The notes under the pieces are model-generated. The model did no database searches. It had not been told where the DNA came from and saw only the letters and a list, made by a program, of their open reading frames with translations. From NCBI RefSeq assembly GCF_021191695.1, contig NZ_JAIWPT010000005.1, forward strand, positions 62,001 through 126,000: 64,000 nucleotides of DNA, written 5' to 3'. The translations under genes were made by a program, and so were the position numbers. Position 1 is the stretch's first letter. Every line of letters starts with the position of its first letter. Source of the DNA: Proluteimonas luteida (GTDB lineage: Bacteria > Pseudomonadota > Gammaproteobacteria > Xanthomonadales > Xanthomonadaceae). This document shows, one piece after another, positions 55,876 to 64,000 of the stretch.

Positions 55876-56505
55876 TCAGTGGAGGGCGTCGAGGCCGTCG
55901 TTGAGCACAGCCACGATGCAGGGCGTGAGCCGCTTGCGGCGTTCGTGGTAGGCGCGGATTGCGGCTTCGAGGGCAGGGATGTCGCGCTGCTGCCAATGCC
56001 GGTCCAGCGTCGAGAGTTCTTCGAAGGCGTCCTCGATCAGCCCCTGCTTGGCACGGCGTACCGGTGCCAGCCGGTCGTTGGCCTGCTTCACGGCCTGGTG
56101 CAGGGACCGGTGGGCGCTTGCGCGGGCGATGGCGTCGAACAGTTGCCATGTCCGCTTCACCAGGTCGTCGCCGGCGGAAGCGGTCTTGGGCCTTGTCGTC
56201 CTGCGCGTGACCGGAGCGGCATCGATCCGGCACGCCATCAGCAGCAGGCGCTGCATCCAGTCGTAGTGGTCGCGCAGCGTGACTTCGTTGGGCAACGGGA
56301 CGTGCAGCCCGGCGCGGGCGCAATCGGCGACCAGGCCTTCGCCGACCAGTCGCATCAGGGCCAGCCGGACGGGCGTGGGGCTGGTGTCGAACTCGTCGGC
56401 CAGCATGGCCGGGTCGATGCGCTGGCCGGGGACGTAGCGTCCGCACTGCAGCGCCCGCCTGATCCGTCCATGCAGGAATGCACTCTTGGAGTGGTTCTCA
56501 CTCAT
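55876..56505 (-). CDS. GntR-family transcriptional regulator
   Basis: The 209-residue protein starts with a GntR winged helix (about 8-75, HGRIRRALQCGRYVPGQRID, then MLADEFDTSPTPVRLALMRL) and continues into an all-helical FCD-like effector domain with many arginines and histidines. ATG at 56505 was chosen over an in-frame ATG at 56517 by homology of the start. It is read in the same direction as the lasso biosynthetic genes and lies 323 bases upstream of them, so it may regulate them. The ligand is unknown. Confidence 0.8.
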   Translation of the reverse strand: MSENHSKSAFLHGRIRRALQCGRYVPGQRIDPAMLADEFDTSPTPVRLALMRLVGEGLVADCARAGLHVPLPNEVTLRDHYDWMQRLLLMACRIDAAPVTRRTTRPKTASAGDDLVKRTWQLFDAIARASAHRSLHQAVKQANDRLAPVRRAKQGLIEDAFEELSTLDRHWQQRDIPALEAAIRAYHERRKRLTPCIVAVLNDGLDALH

Positions 56506-56638
56506 CGCCGACTCCATGTCTGCGTATGCGGCCTCCCTGCGCTGGATGTTACAGAAAACCGCGGATCGGGCGCGGGGCAGGGTTTCGCGGGTTCCGGCGA
56601 TGTGGCCCGGCGCAGGCCTTCGAGCGCGCACAGAAAAA

Positions 56639-56660
56639 GGGCGCGACTCGCATCGCGCCC
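56639..56660 (-). terminator. Rho-independent terminator of the lipoprotein gene
   Basis: On the minus strand a perfect 8-bp stem GGGCGCGA/TCGCGCCC with a six-base loop is followed by TTTTTCTG, 46 bases after the stop at 56706. Confidence 0.85.
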
Positions 56661-56705
56661 TTCTCCTGTCCGGCCCGTACCGGCCCGGTCGTCCTGCCGT
56701 GGTGC

Positions 56706-57200
56706 TTACTTCACTTCGAAGTCGACCTTGCGGTTGCTGGCGCCGTCCAGCGAGATGTCGACGCTGTACCTGCCGGCCGGCAGGCCGCCGGGCTGGCTGA
56801 TCTGGAAGTTGGTGGTGCCGGGACCGGTGAAGTTGATGGCGGTGGTTTCCTCGTGCACGGTCTGGCCGTCCTGGAAGGTCCACTTGGCATGCAGGTTGCC
56901 GGTGACGGGCTCGTTGCCGGCGGCGTTGGTGCTGACCGAGGCGATGATGGTGTCGTTCGGCGCGAAGCTCGTGGTCGGGGTGCTGATCTTCTGGTCGGTG
57001 CCGACATTGGTGCCGAGGTCGACGGAGACGATCGAGACCCGGGCGGTGTCGGTGGCGGACGGCAGCGGCGCAGCGGGCTCGGCAGCGGCCGGCGGGGTCG
57101 CGGCCGGCGGTGCGACCGCGGGTTCGTCCTTCTTGCAGCCGACGAGGGCGACGCCGCCGATCAGCGCGACGGCCAGCAGGTTGCGGGTAGAGGTGTGCAT
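56706..57200 (-). CDS. Lipoprotein with Ala/Pro linker and beta-rich domain, paralog 1
   Basis: The 164-residue protein has a signal peptide and lipobox LVGC, an Ala/Pro-rich linker (about 28-48) and a beta-sandwich-like domain (VSIVSVDLGTNVGTDQKI, TTNFQISQPGGLPAGRYSVDISLDG). The protein at 57680 shares the layout and the end GxYxVxISLDG-x-V-x-E. The fold suggests an extracytoplasmic binding or stabilising role. No catalytic motif. Likely the last gene of a small run with the LysM gene, 20 bases away. Confidence 0.75.
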   Translation of the reverse strand: MHTSTRNLLAVALIGGVALVGCKKDEPAVAPPAATPPAAAEPAAPLPSATDTARVSIVSVDLGTNVGTDQKISTPTTSFAPNDTIIASVSTNAAGNEPVTGNLHAKWTFQDGQTVHEETTAINFTGPGTTNFQISQPGGLPAGRYSVDISLDGASNRKVDFEVK

Positions 57201-57220
57201 GGTGGTGTGTCCTTGTAGGG

Positions 57221-57538
57221 TCAGGCGTTGTCGGTGCCGGCGTCCGCGCCGGGGATGCGCAGCACCTGTCCGGGCTTGATCAGGTCGGGGTTGTCGAGCT
57301 GGTCGCGGTTGGCGTCGAAGATCTCGCGCCAGCGGTTGGGCGTGCCGTAGTACTGCTTGGAGATCTTCGAGAGGTTCTCGTTCTTCTCCACGGTATGGCT
57401 GCGCTCGGTGATGATCTCCTCGGTGGAGGTCACCTTCGACTGCACGTTGCTGAAGTCGGCCTTGGGCGCGGCCACTTCCTCGGTGGTGCTGACGCCGCCC
57501 TGCACCTTGGAAAAATCGGGTTTGTTGTCGTTGCTCAT
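57221..57538 (-). CDS. LysM-domain protein
   Basis: The 105-residue protein ends in a single LysM module (about 47-97, HTVEKNENLSKISKQYYGTPNRWREIFDANRDQL, shown in part, then IKPGQVLRIP). Its N-terminus carries a twice-repeated motif (DFSKVQGGVSTTEE, DFSNVQSKVTSTEE). There is no signal peptide. This build is that of YgaU/BON-LysM-like cytosolic stress proteins, where LysM need not bind peptidoglycan. It sits between the two related lipoprotein genes on the same strand. Confidence 0.82.
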   Translation of the reverse strand: MSNDNKPDFSKVQGGVSTTEEVAAPKADFSNVQSKVTSTEEIITERSHTVEKNENLSKISKQYYGTPNRWREIFDANRDQLDNPDLIKPGQVLRIPGADAGTDNA

Positions 57539-57679
57539 GGGTCAGGCTCCTTCCCAGTTGGCTGGGGCCGGTTGCAAGCGTGGCAGGTGTGCCGTGCAGG
57601 GCGCATCACGCCGGTCGTCGGGGGTAACGCGCGCATTCAGTTTAGTCGAAGGTGCGTGGTCCGCGCCGGTGGGTACCGG

Positions 57680-58144
57680 TCAGCGGATCGCGAACTCGCG
57701 GATCTCGACGACGGTGCCGTCGAGGGAGATCTCGACCTTGTAGTCGCCGGTCGGCCAGCCCTCCGGGTGGTGGATGTCGAAGGCCAGCACCTGCGGGCCG
57801 GCGGCGACGTCGGCGTCGGTGCTGCGCACCAGCCGGTCCTCGCCGTAGACCCAGCGGGCGTTGAGCTTGGCGGCGCTCTCGCCGTCGGTGGTCACCGAGG
57901 CGTAGATGGTGTCGCCGGTGCCGAACTCGGAGGCCGGCGTGGTGACGCGGTTGTCGGCGTCGATTTCGTTGCCGAGCTCGACGCCGGTGACCACCGCCGG
58001 CGCGGGCGGGGCCGGTGCCGGCTCCGGGGCGGGCTCGGCGGCGGCCGGCGGGGCGACGGGCGCGGGCGCATCCTGCTTGCAGCCGGCCACGGCCAGGGTG
58101 CCCAGCAGGGCGATGGCGAGGATGCGGGGAGTGGGTGACGTCAT
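57680..58144 (-). CDS. Lipoprotein with Ala/Pro linker and beta-rich domain, paralog 2
   Basis: The 154-residue protein has lipobox VAGC, a long Ala/Pro/Glu linker and a C-terminal domain (VVTGVELGNEIDADNRVTTP, PTGDYKVEISLDGTVVEIREF) that matches the protein at 56706 over its whole length, including a conserved VxLGNxxxxDxxxxTP start. The two genes flank the LysM gene, a probable duplication. ATG at 58144 gives the signal peptide at the N-terminus. Function unknown. Confidence 0.75.
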   Translation of the reverse strand: MTSPTPRILAIALLGTLAVAGCKQDAPAPVAPPAAAEPAPEPAPAPPAPAVVTGVELGNEIDADNRVTTPASEFGTGDTIYASVTTDGESAAKLNARWVYGEDRLVRSTDADVAAGPQVLAFDIHHPEGWPTGDYKVEISLDGTVVEIREFAIR

Positions 58145-58278
58145 GGGGCCTCCGGAAGGGATGAAGGGATGCAGGGGCGACCCGGCAGCCGACCGGACCT
58201 GCGGCCGCTGTCGCGTGGAGCGCAGCGTCCCACGGCCCCTGTTAAGAATCCATTTCAGGGTGCCGGGCCACGTCGCGG

Positions 58279-59145
58279 CTACTGCCGCAGGTCGCGTCCG
58301 GCGGCAGGCCGCGCGGTGCCGGGCAGGGCGCGCCAGGGGTTGATGTCGAGGCCGCCGCGGCGGGTGTAGCGCGCCTCGACCGAAAGCGCCTCGGGCCGGC
58401 AGCGCGCCAGCAGGTCGACGAAGATGCGCTCCACGCACTGTTCGTGGAACCCGGCGTGGTCGCGGAACGACACCAGGTAGCGCAGCAGGCCGGCGCGGTC
58501 GATGCGCGGGCCGCGGTAGGCGATGGTCAGGCTGGCCCAGTCGGGCTGGCCGGTGACCGGGCAGTTGGACTTGAGCAGCGCCGAATGCAGGCGCTCGTCG
58601 GCGGACGTGCCGGCATCGGCCTGCAGCAGCGACGCATCGGGCGGGCCGTAGCCGGCGATGTCGATGTCGAGCGCGTCGATCGACACGGCGTCGCCGGCGC
58701 CGGCGTCGATCGGCGGCAGGCCGAACGCGACCTCGACCGGGGCGCCGGCGGCCTGCGACAGGTCCGCGGCGATCCGTGCGCGCACCGCCTCGTCATCGTC
58801 GAAGCGGGAGTGGTTGAGCGAGTTGAGGTAGAGCTTCAGCGACTTGGACTCGACCAGCTGCGGCGATCCGGCCGGCACGGTGATCGTCGCGGTGGCGACC
58901 ACGGGCTTGCCGCGTGCGTCCAGCCAGCCCAGCTCGTAGGCGTGCCAGCGGTCGACGCCGGTGAACGGCAGTGCACCGGCGTCGATGCCGATGTCGCTGC
59001 GGCCTTGCGCGCGCGCGATCGGGAACAGCAGGCCGGGGTCGTAGTGCCGCGGGTAGGCGACCTCGCGGCCGAGCGGGATGGGCGGCGCGGCGGCGGCCGT
59101 GGCGGAATCGGGCCCGGCCGGGCCTGGCGTGGATTGCGATGACAT
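58279..59145 (-). CDS. queF: NADPH-dependent 7-cyano-7-deazaguanine reductase
   Basis: The 288-residue bimodular QueF has the NADPH-binding motif ESKSLKLY (99-106) in the first half and the catalytic Cys195 in [13 protein letters not shown] with Asp202. It reduces preQ0 to preQ1 for queuosine in tRNA. Length fits the YqcD-type two-domain subfamily of proteobacteria. The first 25 residues are Ala/Pro-rich and may be shorter in reality. It is a single gene here; other queuosine genes are not in the window. Confidence 0.93.
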   Translation of the reverse strand: MSSQSTPGPAGPDSATAAAAPPIPLGREVAYPRHYDPGLLFPIARAQGRSDIGIDAGALPFTGVDRWHAYELGWLDARGKPVVATATITVPAGSPQLVESKSLKLYLNSLNHSRFDDDEAVRARIAADLSQAAGAPVEVAFGLPPIDAGAGDAVSIDALDIDIAGYGPPDASLLQADAGTSADERLHSALLKSNCPVTGQPDWASLTIAYRGPRIDRAGLLRYLVSFRDHAGFHEQCVERIFVDLLARCRPEALSVEARYTRRGGLDINPWRALPGTARPAAGRDLRQ

Positions 59146-59208
59146 GCGGCGATTTTACCGCTGCCCGCGCCGCCGCCGATGCGGTCGCCGTACCGGCGGC
59201 CCCTGCGT

Positions 59209-60525
59209 TCAGCCGGCGCCGCTGCCGTGCAGGTAGTCGAGGCTGAGCTGCAGCAGCGCGCGCAGGCCGAGGTCGAGCGCGGATTCGTCGACGTCGAACT
59301 GCGGCGAGTGGTTGCTCGGCGCGCTCATCGGGTCGCGGCCCCGGGGCGTGGCGCCGACGAAGAAGAACAGGCCCGGTACCTCCTTCGCGTAGTAGGCGAA
59401 GTCCTCGGCACCCATCGTCAGGCCCGGGTCGACGACGTTCTCCGCGCCGGCGACCGCCTGCAGGCTGGGCAGCATGCGCGCGGTCAGGTCGGGGTCGTTG
59501 AAGGTGACCGGGTTGCCGGTTTCGGCCGGCACGTGCGCCTCGACGGTCGCGCCGTGCGCGGCGGCGACGTGCGAGGCGACGTTCTGCAGGTCGGCGAAGA
59601 TCGCCTGGCGCACGTCCTCGTCGAAGGTGCGGATGGTGCCGACCAGCTCGACGCGGTCGGGAATGATGTTGTAGCGGATGCCGCCGTTGATCGCGCCGAA
59701 GGTCACCACCGCCGGCAGCGTGGAGATGTTGGTGCGGCGGCTGACGATGGTCTGCGCGGTGCCGACCAGGTCGGCCGCGGCGACGATCGGGTCGATGCCG
59801 CCCCATGGCCGCGAGCCGTGCGTCTGCCGGCCGACGACGTCGATCGCGAACCGGTCGGACGCGGCCATCAGCGGGCCGCCGCGTACGCCGATCTGCCCGG
59901 CCTGCAAAGTCGAGAACACGTGCAGGCCGAATACCGCCTCGGGTTCGAAGCCGCGGAAGATGCCCGCGTCCAGCATCATCGACGCGCCGCCGTCCTCGCC
60001 CTCGGGCGGGCCTTCCTCGGCCGGCTGGAACACGAACAGCACCTCGCCCGGCAGTTCGTCGCGCATCGCCACCAGCGCCTCGGCCACGCCCATCAGGATC
60101 GCGGTGTGCGCGTCGTGGCCGCAGGCGTGCATCACCCCGGTGGTCTGGCCGCGGTACTCGGCGGTGGCGGTGGAGGCGAACGGCAGGCCGGTCTGCTCGG
60201 TGACCGGCAGCGCGTCCATGTCGGCGCGCAGGGCGATCCGTGGGCCGGGGCGGCCGCCCTTGAGCACGGCGGTCACGCCGGTGTGGGCGATGCCGGTCTC
60301 CGGTTCCAGGCCGAGGCTGCGCAGGTGCTCGGCCACCTTGGCCGCGGTACGGGTCTCGCGGTTGCCGAGTTCCGGGTGCTGGTGGATGTCGCGGCGCCAG
60401 TCGACGACTTTCGCCTGCAGCGCGGTCGCGGCACTGGCGACTTCGGTGCGTTGCGCGTCCTGGGCGAAGGAGGACAGCGGAAGGGCAGTGCAGGCACACA
60501 GCAGCGCAGCGGCAAGACGTGGCAT
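59209..60525 (-). CDS. Secreted M20-family amidohydrolase, copy 1
   Basis: The 438-residue protein has a signal peptide (AAALLCACTALPLSSFAQ) and the M20 amidohydrolase core. Metal-binding and catalytic motifs are [44 protein letters not shown] and a final GAEDFAYYAKEVPGLFFFVG. The family cleaves N-acyl amino acids or hippurate-like amides, here in the periplasm. The gene at 60673 encodes a close paralog in the same orientation, across an inverted REP pair. The substrate cannot be told from sequence. Confidence 0.88.
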   Translation of the reverse strand: MPRLAAALLCACTALPLSSFAQDAQRTEVASAATALQAKVVDWRRDIHQHPELGNRETRTAAKVAEHLRSLGLEPETGIAHTGVTAVLKGGRPGPRIALRADMDALPVTEQTGLPFASTATAEYRGQTTGVMHACGHDAHTAILMGVAEALVAMRDELPGEVLFVFQPAEEGPPEGEDGGASMMLDAGIFRGFEPEAVFGLHVFSTLQAGQIGVRGGPLMAASDRFAIDVVGRQTHGSRPWGGIDPIVAAADLVGTAQTIVSRRTNISTLPAVVTFGAINGGIRYNIIPDRVELVGTIRTFDEDVRQAIFADLQNVASHVAAAHGATVEAHVPAETGNPVTFNDPDLTARMLPSLQAVAGAENVVDPGLTMGAEDFAYYAKEVPGLFFFVGATPRGRDPMSAPSNHSPQFDVDESALDLGLRALLQLSLDYLHGSGAG

Positions 60526-60601
60526 CGAAGCGGCTCCCCGGGTTGGTGTACCGATGCTAGAGGATTTGTGCGGGTGGCGGGATGCGCGGGCATCGTGCGT
60601 T

Positions 60602-60660
60602 GGCGGGTCTCGACCCGCCCTACGGAGAAGCGCGTCGGGTAGGGCGGGTCTCGACCCGCC
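60602..60660. repeat. Inverted pair of REP hairpins, family B
   Basis: GGCGGGTC-TC-GACCCGCCCTAC (60602-60623) and GTAGGGCGGGTCTCGACCCG plus CC (60639-60660) face each other head to head. It is the same unit as at 9088 and separates the two paralogous M20 genes. Confidence 0.75.
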
Positions 60661-60672
60661 GCAGCTTCCCTC

Positions 60673-61983
60673 TCAGCCCTCGCCTTCGAGCAGGTCCAGC
60701 GTCGCCCGCAGCATCGCGCGCATGCCCACTTCCAGCGCGGCCTCGTCGGGCGCGTAGTGCGGCGAGTGGTTGATCGGCATTGTCGCCGGGTCCTGGCCTT
60801 CCGGCGTGGTGCCGATGAAGAAGTACGCCCCCGGCACGAGGTTGGCGAACTGCGAGAAGTCCTCGGCGATGGTCTGCATCGGCATCTCGACGACATTGGC
60901 CTCGCCCACCGCGGCCTGCAGCGACGGCAGCACGCGGCGCGCGAGCTCGGGATCGTTGATCGTCGCCGGCGCGTTGTTGACGACGTCGAGCGTCGCGGTG
61001 GCGCCGGCCGCATGCGCGTAGTCGGTGGCGATGCGCTCGAAGCGCGCGATCACGTCCTCGCGCACGTCGGCGTCATAGGTGCGCAGGGTGCCGACCAGGC
61101 GCGCATCGTCGGGGATGATGTTGAAGCGCACGCCGCTCTGGAACTGCCCGGCGGTCAGGACCACCGGCGTGTTCACGATGTTGACCTGGCGCGCGAGCAT
61201 GCTCTGCGTCGCCAGCAGGATCTGCGCGCCGACGGTGATCGGGTCGACGCCGTCCCACGGCCGCGAGCCGTGCGTCTGCCTGCCGGTGACGGTCAGCGAC
61301 CATTCGTCGGCGCTGGCCAGCGTCGGCCCGCTGCGGAAGCCGATCTGGCCGGTGTGCAGGCCGGCCCAGACGTGCAGGCCGAGGATCGCGTCGGGCATGC
61401 CGCCGTCGAACACGCCCTCGTCGAGCATGCGCCTGGCGCCGAACACCTCGCCGGGCTCCGGCGGGCCTTCCTCGGCCGGCTGGAACACGAACAGGACCTC
61501 GCCGGCGAGCTCGTCGCGCATGCCCGCCAGCGCCTCGGCCACGCCCATCAGGATGGCGACGTGCATGTCGTGGCCGCAGGCGTGCATCACGCCGACCGGC
61601 TGGCCGCGGTAGTCGGCGGTGACGGTCGAGGCGAACGGCAGGCCGGTCTGCTCGGTGACCGGCAGCGCGTCCATGTCGGCGCGCAGGGCGATGCGCGGGC
61701 CGGGCCTGGCGCCCTTGAGCAGCGCGGTGACACCGGTCGGGCCGATGCCCGTGCGCGGTTCCAGGCCCAGGCTGCGCAGATGGTCGGCGACGATCTGCGC
61801 GGTGCGGGTCTCCCGGTTGCCGAGTTCCGGGTGCGCGTGCAGGTCGCGGCGCCATTCGACGGCCTTGGGCTGCAGGGCCCGGGTGGTGGCCGCAGGGTCG
61901 TCGTCGGCCAGCGCGGGCATGGTCAGGGCGATCGACAACGGCAGCAACAGGGTGGCAAGCAGCGGTGCGGGGCGCAGGGACAT
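60673..61983 (-). CDS. Secreted M20-family amidohydrolase, copy 2
   Basis: The 436-residue protein has signal peptide [19 protein letters not shown] and the same M20 motifs as copy 1 ([74 protein letters not shown]). Similarity runs along the whole length, so the pair arose by tandem duplication and then diverged. Sequence around the active site differs in the last third ([20 protein letters not shown]), so the substrates may differ. Confidence 0.88.
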   Translation of the reverse strand: MSLRPAPLLATLLLPLSIALTMPALADDDPAATTRALQPKAVEWRRDLHAHPELGNRETRTAQIVADHLRSLGLEPRTGIGPTGVTALLKGARPGPRIALRADMDALPVTEQTGLPFASTVTADYRGQPVGVMHACGHDMHVAILMGVAEALAGMRDELAGEVLFVFQPAEEGPPEPGEVFGARRMLDEGVFDGGMPDAILGLHVWAGLHTGQIGFRSGPTLASADEWSLTVTGRQTHGSRPWDGVDPITVGAQILLATQSMLARQVNIVNTPVVLTAGQFQSGVRFNIIPDDARLVGTLRTYDADVREDVIARFERIATDYAHAAGATATLDVVNNAPATINDPELARRVLPSLQAAVGEANVVEMPMQTIAEDFSQFANLVPGAYFFIGTTPEGQDPATMPINHSPHYAPDEAALEVGMRAMLRATLDLLEGEG

Positions 61984-62083
61984 GGCAGGCGTTCGGGTGG
62001 GGTCGGCCCGATGCTAGAGGATTCCGGGCGTCACGGTTTCGTATGCGCGTCGTCGTCGGGGGTCCGCGATACCGGGCGGAATG

Positions 62084-62134
62084 TCGTCCCGCGCAGGCCG
62101 GGGCGCCGGCGTCTTCCCCGCCTGCGCGGGACGA
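62084..62134. repeat. Inverted repeat pair, family E
   Basis: TCGTCCCGCGCAGG (62084-62097) and CCTGCGCGGGACGA (62121-62134) are perfect 14-bp inverted arms around 23 bases. It sits between the divergent M20 and transaldolase genes, a 275-base gap without other features. Confidence 0.65.
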
Positions 62135-62258
62135 CGCTGCGCGATGTTCCGCCGCGGCGGTGGACCGCCGAGGTGGCCCTCGCGGCGCAGGATGCGGACA
62201 ATGGCGGCGGACACACCGCGGATCCCGCCGCGTCCCGCTCCCCAACCACGAGGTGCCC

Positions 62259-63239
62259 ATGTCCGACGCCACCCCCGGCCCATCCAGGCTCGCCCAGCTG
62301 CGCGAGATGTCGGTCGTCGTCGCCGACACCGGCGACTACGAGGCGATCGAACGCCTGAAACCGGTCGACTGCACGACCAATCCCACCCTGGTGCGCAAGG
62401 CGCTGGACCTGCCGATCTATGCGGATCTGGTCGAGCGCGAGCTCGAACGCGCGAAGGATATCGGCGGCGAGCCCGGGCACGTCGCGCGCCAGGTCGTCGA
62501 CCGCCTGACGATCGGCGTCGGCCGCAAGCTGGCCGGGCTGGTGCCGGGCCGGGTCTCGACCGAGGTCGACGCCGACCTGGCGCACGACACCGAGGCCACG
62601 GTCGCCAAGGCGCGCCAGTTCATCGACATGTACCAGGACGCCGGGGTGCCGCGCGACCGCGTGCTGATCAAGATCGCCGCGACCGTCGAGGGCATCCGCG
62701 CGGCCAAGGAACTGCAGCGCGAGGACATCGACTGCAACCTGACGCTGATCTTCAACCGGACCCAGGCGATCGCCTGCGCCGAGGCCGGGGTGTTCCTGAT
62801 CTCGCCGTTCGTCGGCCGCATCCTCGACTGGCATGTCGCGCGCGGCGAGGTGCCGGCGACGATCGACGACGACCCGGGCGTGCGCTTCGTGCGCGACGTC
62901 TACACCGAGTTCAAGCGCCGCGGATCGCCGACGGTGGTGATGGGCGCCTCGTTCCGCTCGACCGCGCAGATCGAGGCGCTGGCCGGCTGCGACCGGCTGA
63001 CGATCTCGCCGGAACTGCTGCAGGCGCTCGACGCCGAGCACGGCGAGCTGCCGCGCAAGCTGTCGCCGGGCAAGGCGGACGGCGGCCCGACGCCGCCGGT
63101 GGATGCCGAGGGCTTCGCCCGCGACCTTGCGGCCGATCCGATGGCCACCGAGAAACTGCGTGACGGCATCGCCGCGTTCGCCAGGGACCTCGAGGGCTTG
63201 CGGCAGACGATCGCCCAGCGGCTGCAGGCGGCGCGATGA
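62259..63239 (+). CDS. tal: Transaldolase
   Basis: The 326-residue enzyme has the classic TalB features: [25 protein letters not shown] near the N-terminus, the Schiff-base Lys138 in [30 protein letters not shown] and [11 protein letters not shown]. It transfers a dihydroxyacetone unit in the pentose phosphate pathway. ATG at 62259 follows GAGG. Its stop overlaps the next start in ATGA, linking it in one transcript to the acid phosphatase gene, an odd partner. Confidence 0.94.
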   Translation: MSDATPGPSRLAQLREMSVVVADTGDYEAIERLKPVDCTTNPTLVRKALDLPIYADLVERELERAKDIGGEPGHVARQVVDRLTIGVGRKLAGLVPGRVSTEVDADLAHDTEATVAKARQFIDMYQDAGVPRDRVLIKIAATVEGIRAAKELQREDIDCNLTLIFNRTQAIACAEAGVFLISPFVGRILDWHVARGEVPATIDDDPGVRFVRDVYTEFKRRGSPTVVMGASFRSTAQIEALAGCDRLTISPELLQALDAEHGELPRKLSPGKADGGPTPPVDAEGFARDLAADPMATEKLRDGIAAFARDLEGLRQTIAQRLQAAR

Positions 63240-64000
63240 GCCTGCGGGCATGGTCCGCGCTGCTGGCGGCGGCGCTGGGCCTGGCCGCCTGCGGCAGCGC
63301 GCCACCCCTGGCCGAGGCCGCGCCGGAAGGGCCGGCCCATGAGCTCCGCGGCGGGCGCGCGAAGGGCTATCTGGCGCCCGTGCCGGCGTTCGACAGCGCG
63401 GCCCTGCTGCCCGCGCCGCCTGCGCCCGGCTCCGCCGGGCAGGCGCTCGACGATGCCGTCAGCGCGCGGGCGCTCGCGCTGCACGGCACCGCGCGCTGGA
63501 GGCAGGCGACGGTCGATGCCGCGCTCGGTTTCCCGCAGGCCGCCGGGCTGTTCGCCTGCGCGCTGGGCGTGCGCATCGATGCGACGGAAACGCCGGCACT
63601 GGCCACCCTGCTGCATCGCAGCCTCGCCGACGCGTCCGCCGCCGGCAGCGCCGCGAAGCGCCAGTGGCAGCGGCCGCGGCCGTTCATGGTCAACGCGGCG
63701 CCGACCTGCGCGCCCGGCGACGAACCCGGCTTGCGCGGCAACGGTTCGTATCCGTCGGGCCATACCGCGATCGGCTGGACCTGGGCGCTGTTGCTGGCCG
63801 AGCTGGCGCCGGACCGCGGCGACGCCCTGCTGCAGCGCGGCCGCAGCTACGGCGAGAGCCGGCTGGTGTGCAACGTGCACTGGTACAGCGACATCCAGCA
63901 GGGCCAGCTGGTGGGCGCGGCGACCGTCGCGCGGCTGCACGCCGATCCCCGGTTCCGCGCGGATTTCGACGCCGCGGCGCGCGAGATCGCCGACCAGCGG
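63236..64000 (+). CDS. Class A acid phosphatase lipoprotein (3' end cut by window)
   Basis: About 255 residues are visible. After a lipobox signal peptide (ALGLAACG) come the three class A nonspecific acid phosphatase/PAP2 motifs in order: [16 protein letters not shown] and [13 protein letters not shown], with the catalytic histidine in the last. Such enzymes remove phosphate from organic esters in the periplasm (PhoN family). The ATG overlaps the transaldolase stop. The frame is open at the right edge, so the C-terminus is unknown. It lacks the usual secreted signal and seems lipid-anchored. Confidence 0.88.
   Translation, partial: MSLRAWSALLAAALGLAACGSAPPLAEAAPEGPAHELRGGRAKGYLAPVPAFDSAALLPAPPAPGSAGQALDDAVSARALALHGTARWRQATVDAALGFPQAAGLFACALGVRIDATETPALATLLHRSLADASAAGSAAKRQWQRPRPFMVNAAPTCAPGDEPGLRGNGSYPSGHTAIGWTWALLLAELAPDRGDALLQRGRSYGESRLVCNVHWYSDIQQGQLVGAATVARLHADPRFRADFDAAAREIADQR

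Overview
The window looks like a chromosome segment of a high-GC gammaproteobacterium of the Xanthomonadaceae type (Lysobacter/Luteimonas/Xanthomonas relatives). The reasons are the neighbouring oleC-oleD genes, the ubiJ-ubiB pair, monomeric isocitrate dehydrogenase, proteins typical of this family, and intergenic GTAG-headed REP hairpins like the SMAG elements of Stenotrophomonas. This placement rests on gene content, not on a database search.

Layout. 0-26.3 kb is ordinary core chromosome: a rhodanese-like protein, two tandem TenA paralogs, oleC-oleD (beta-lactone/olefin synthesis), ubiJ-ubiB, tatD, a secreted multidomain endonuclease I, the helicase gene hrpB, a response regulator/histidine kinase hybrid, rluE, several oxidoreductases, a LysR regulator and icd. 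26.5-48 kb is an accessory region of lower and uneven GC. It starts with a decayed fragment of a His-Xaa-Ser (Hxs) modification system. A two-gene secreted YD-repeat/RHS toxin locus with an overlapping membrane immunity gene follows, then an IS5-type transposase with a frameshift. Next is a five-gene cassette read on the minus strand: C5 cytosine methyltransferase, P-loop ATPase, unknown protein, giant HerA/FtsK-type ATPase with a nuclease motif, and Vsr. A decayed IS3 fragment and two related XRE repressors with matching palindromic operators close this region.

48-56.5 kb is a lasso peptide locus. A TonB receptor and a lasso isopeptidase run on the plus strand. On the minus strand lie a 46-residue precursor, a PqqD-protease fusion and a macrolactam synthetase, with a GntR-type regulator beside them. 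The only acidic residue at a usable ring position is Glu7, so the product should have a seven-residue ring like the xanthomonins. 56.6-64 kb returns to core genes: two lipoproteins around a LysM protein, queF, two M20 amidohydrolases, transaldolase and the start of a class A acid phosphatase.

How the parts work together. The methyltransferase cassette is the best candidate for an undescribed system. Its three middle genes follow the order and character of dptF-dptG-dptH, the restriction half of DNA phosphorothioation systems. No dnd modification genes are present, and a 5-methylcytosine methyltransferase and a Vsr mismatch endonuclease take their place. The four large genes are tightly packed, with ATGA overlaps, which suggests one transcript. 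The RHS toxin gene carries a run of eight G inside its signal-peptide codons that breaks the frame. Seven G restores a perfect secretion signal, so this is either a phase-variable switch or a sequencing error. The lasso genes form a complete make, export/uptake and hydrolyse set, although no dedicated ABC exporter is seen.
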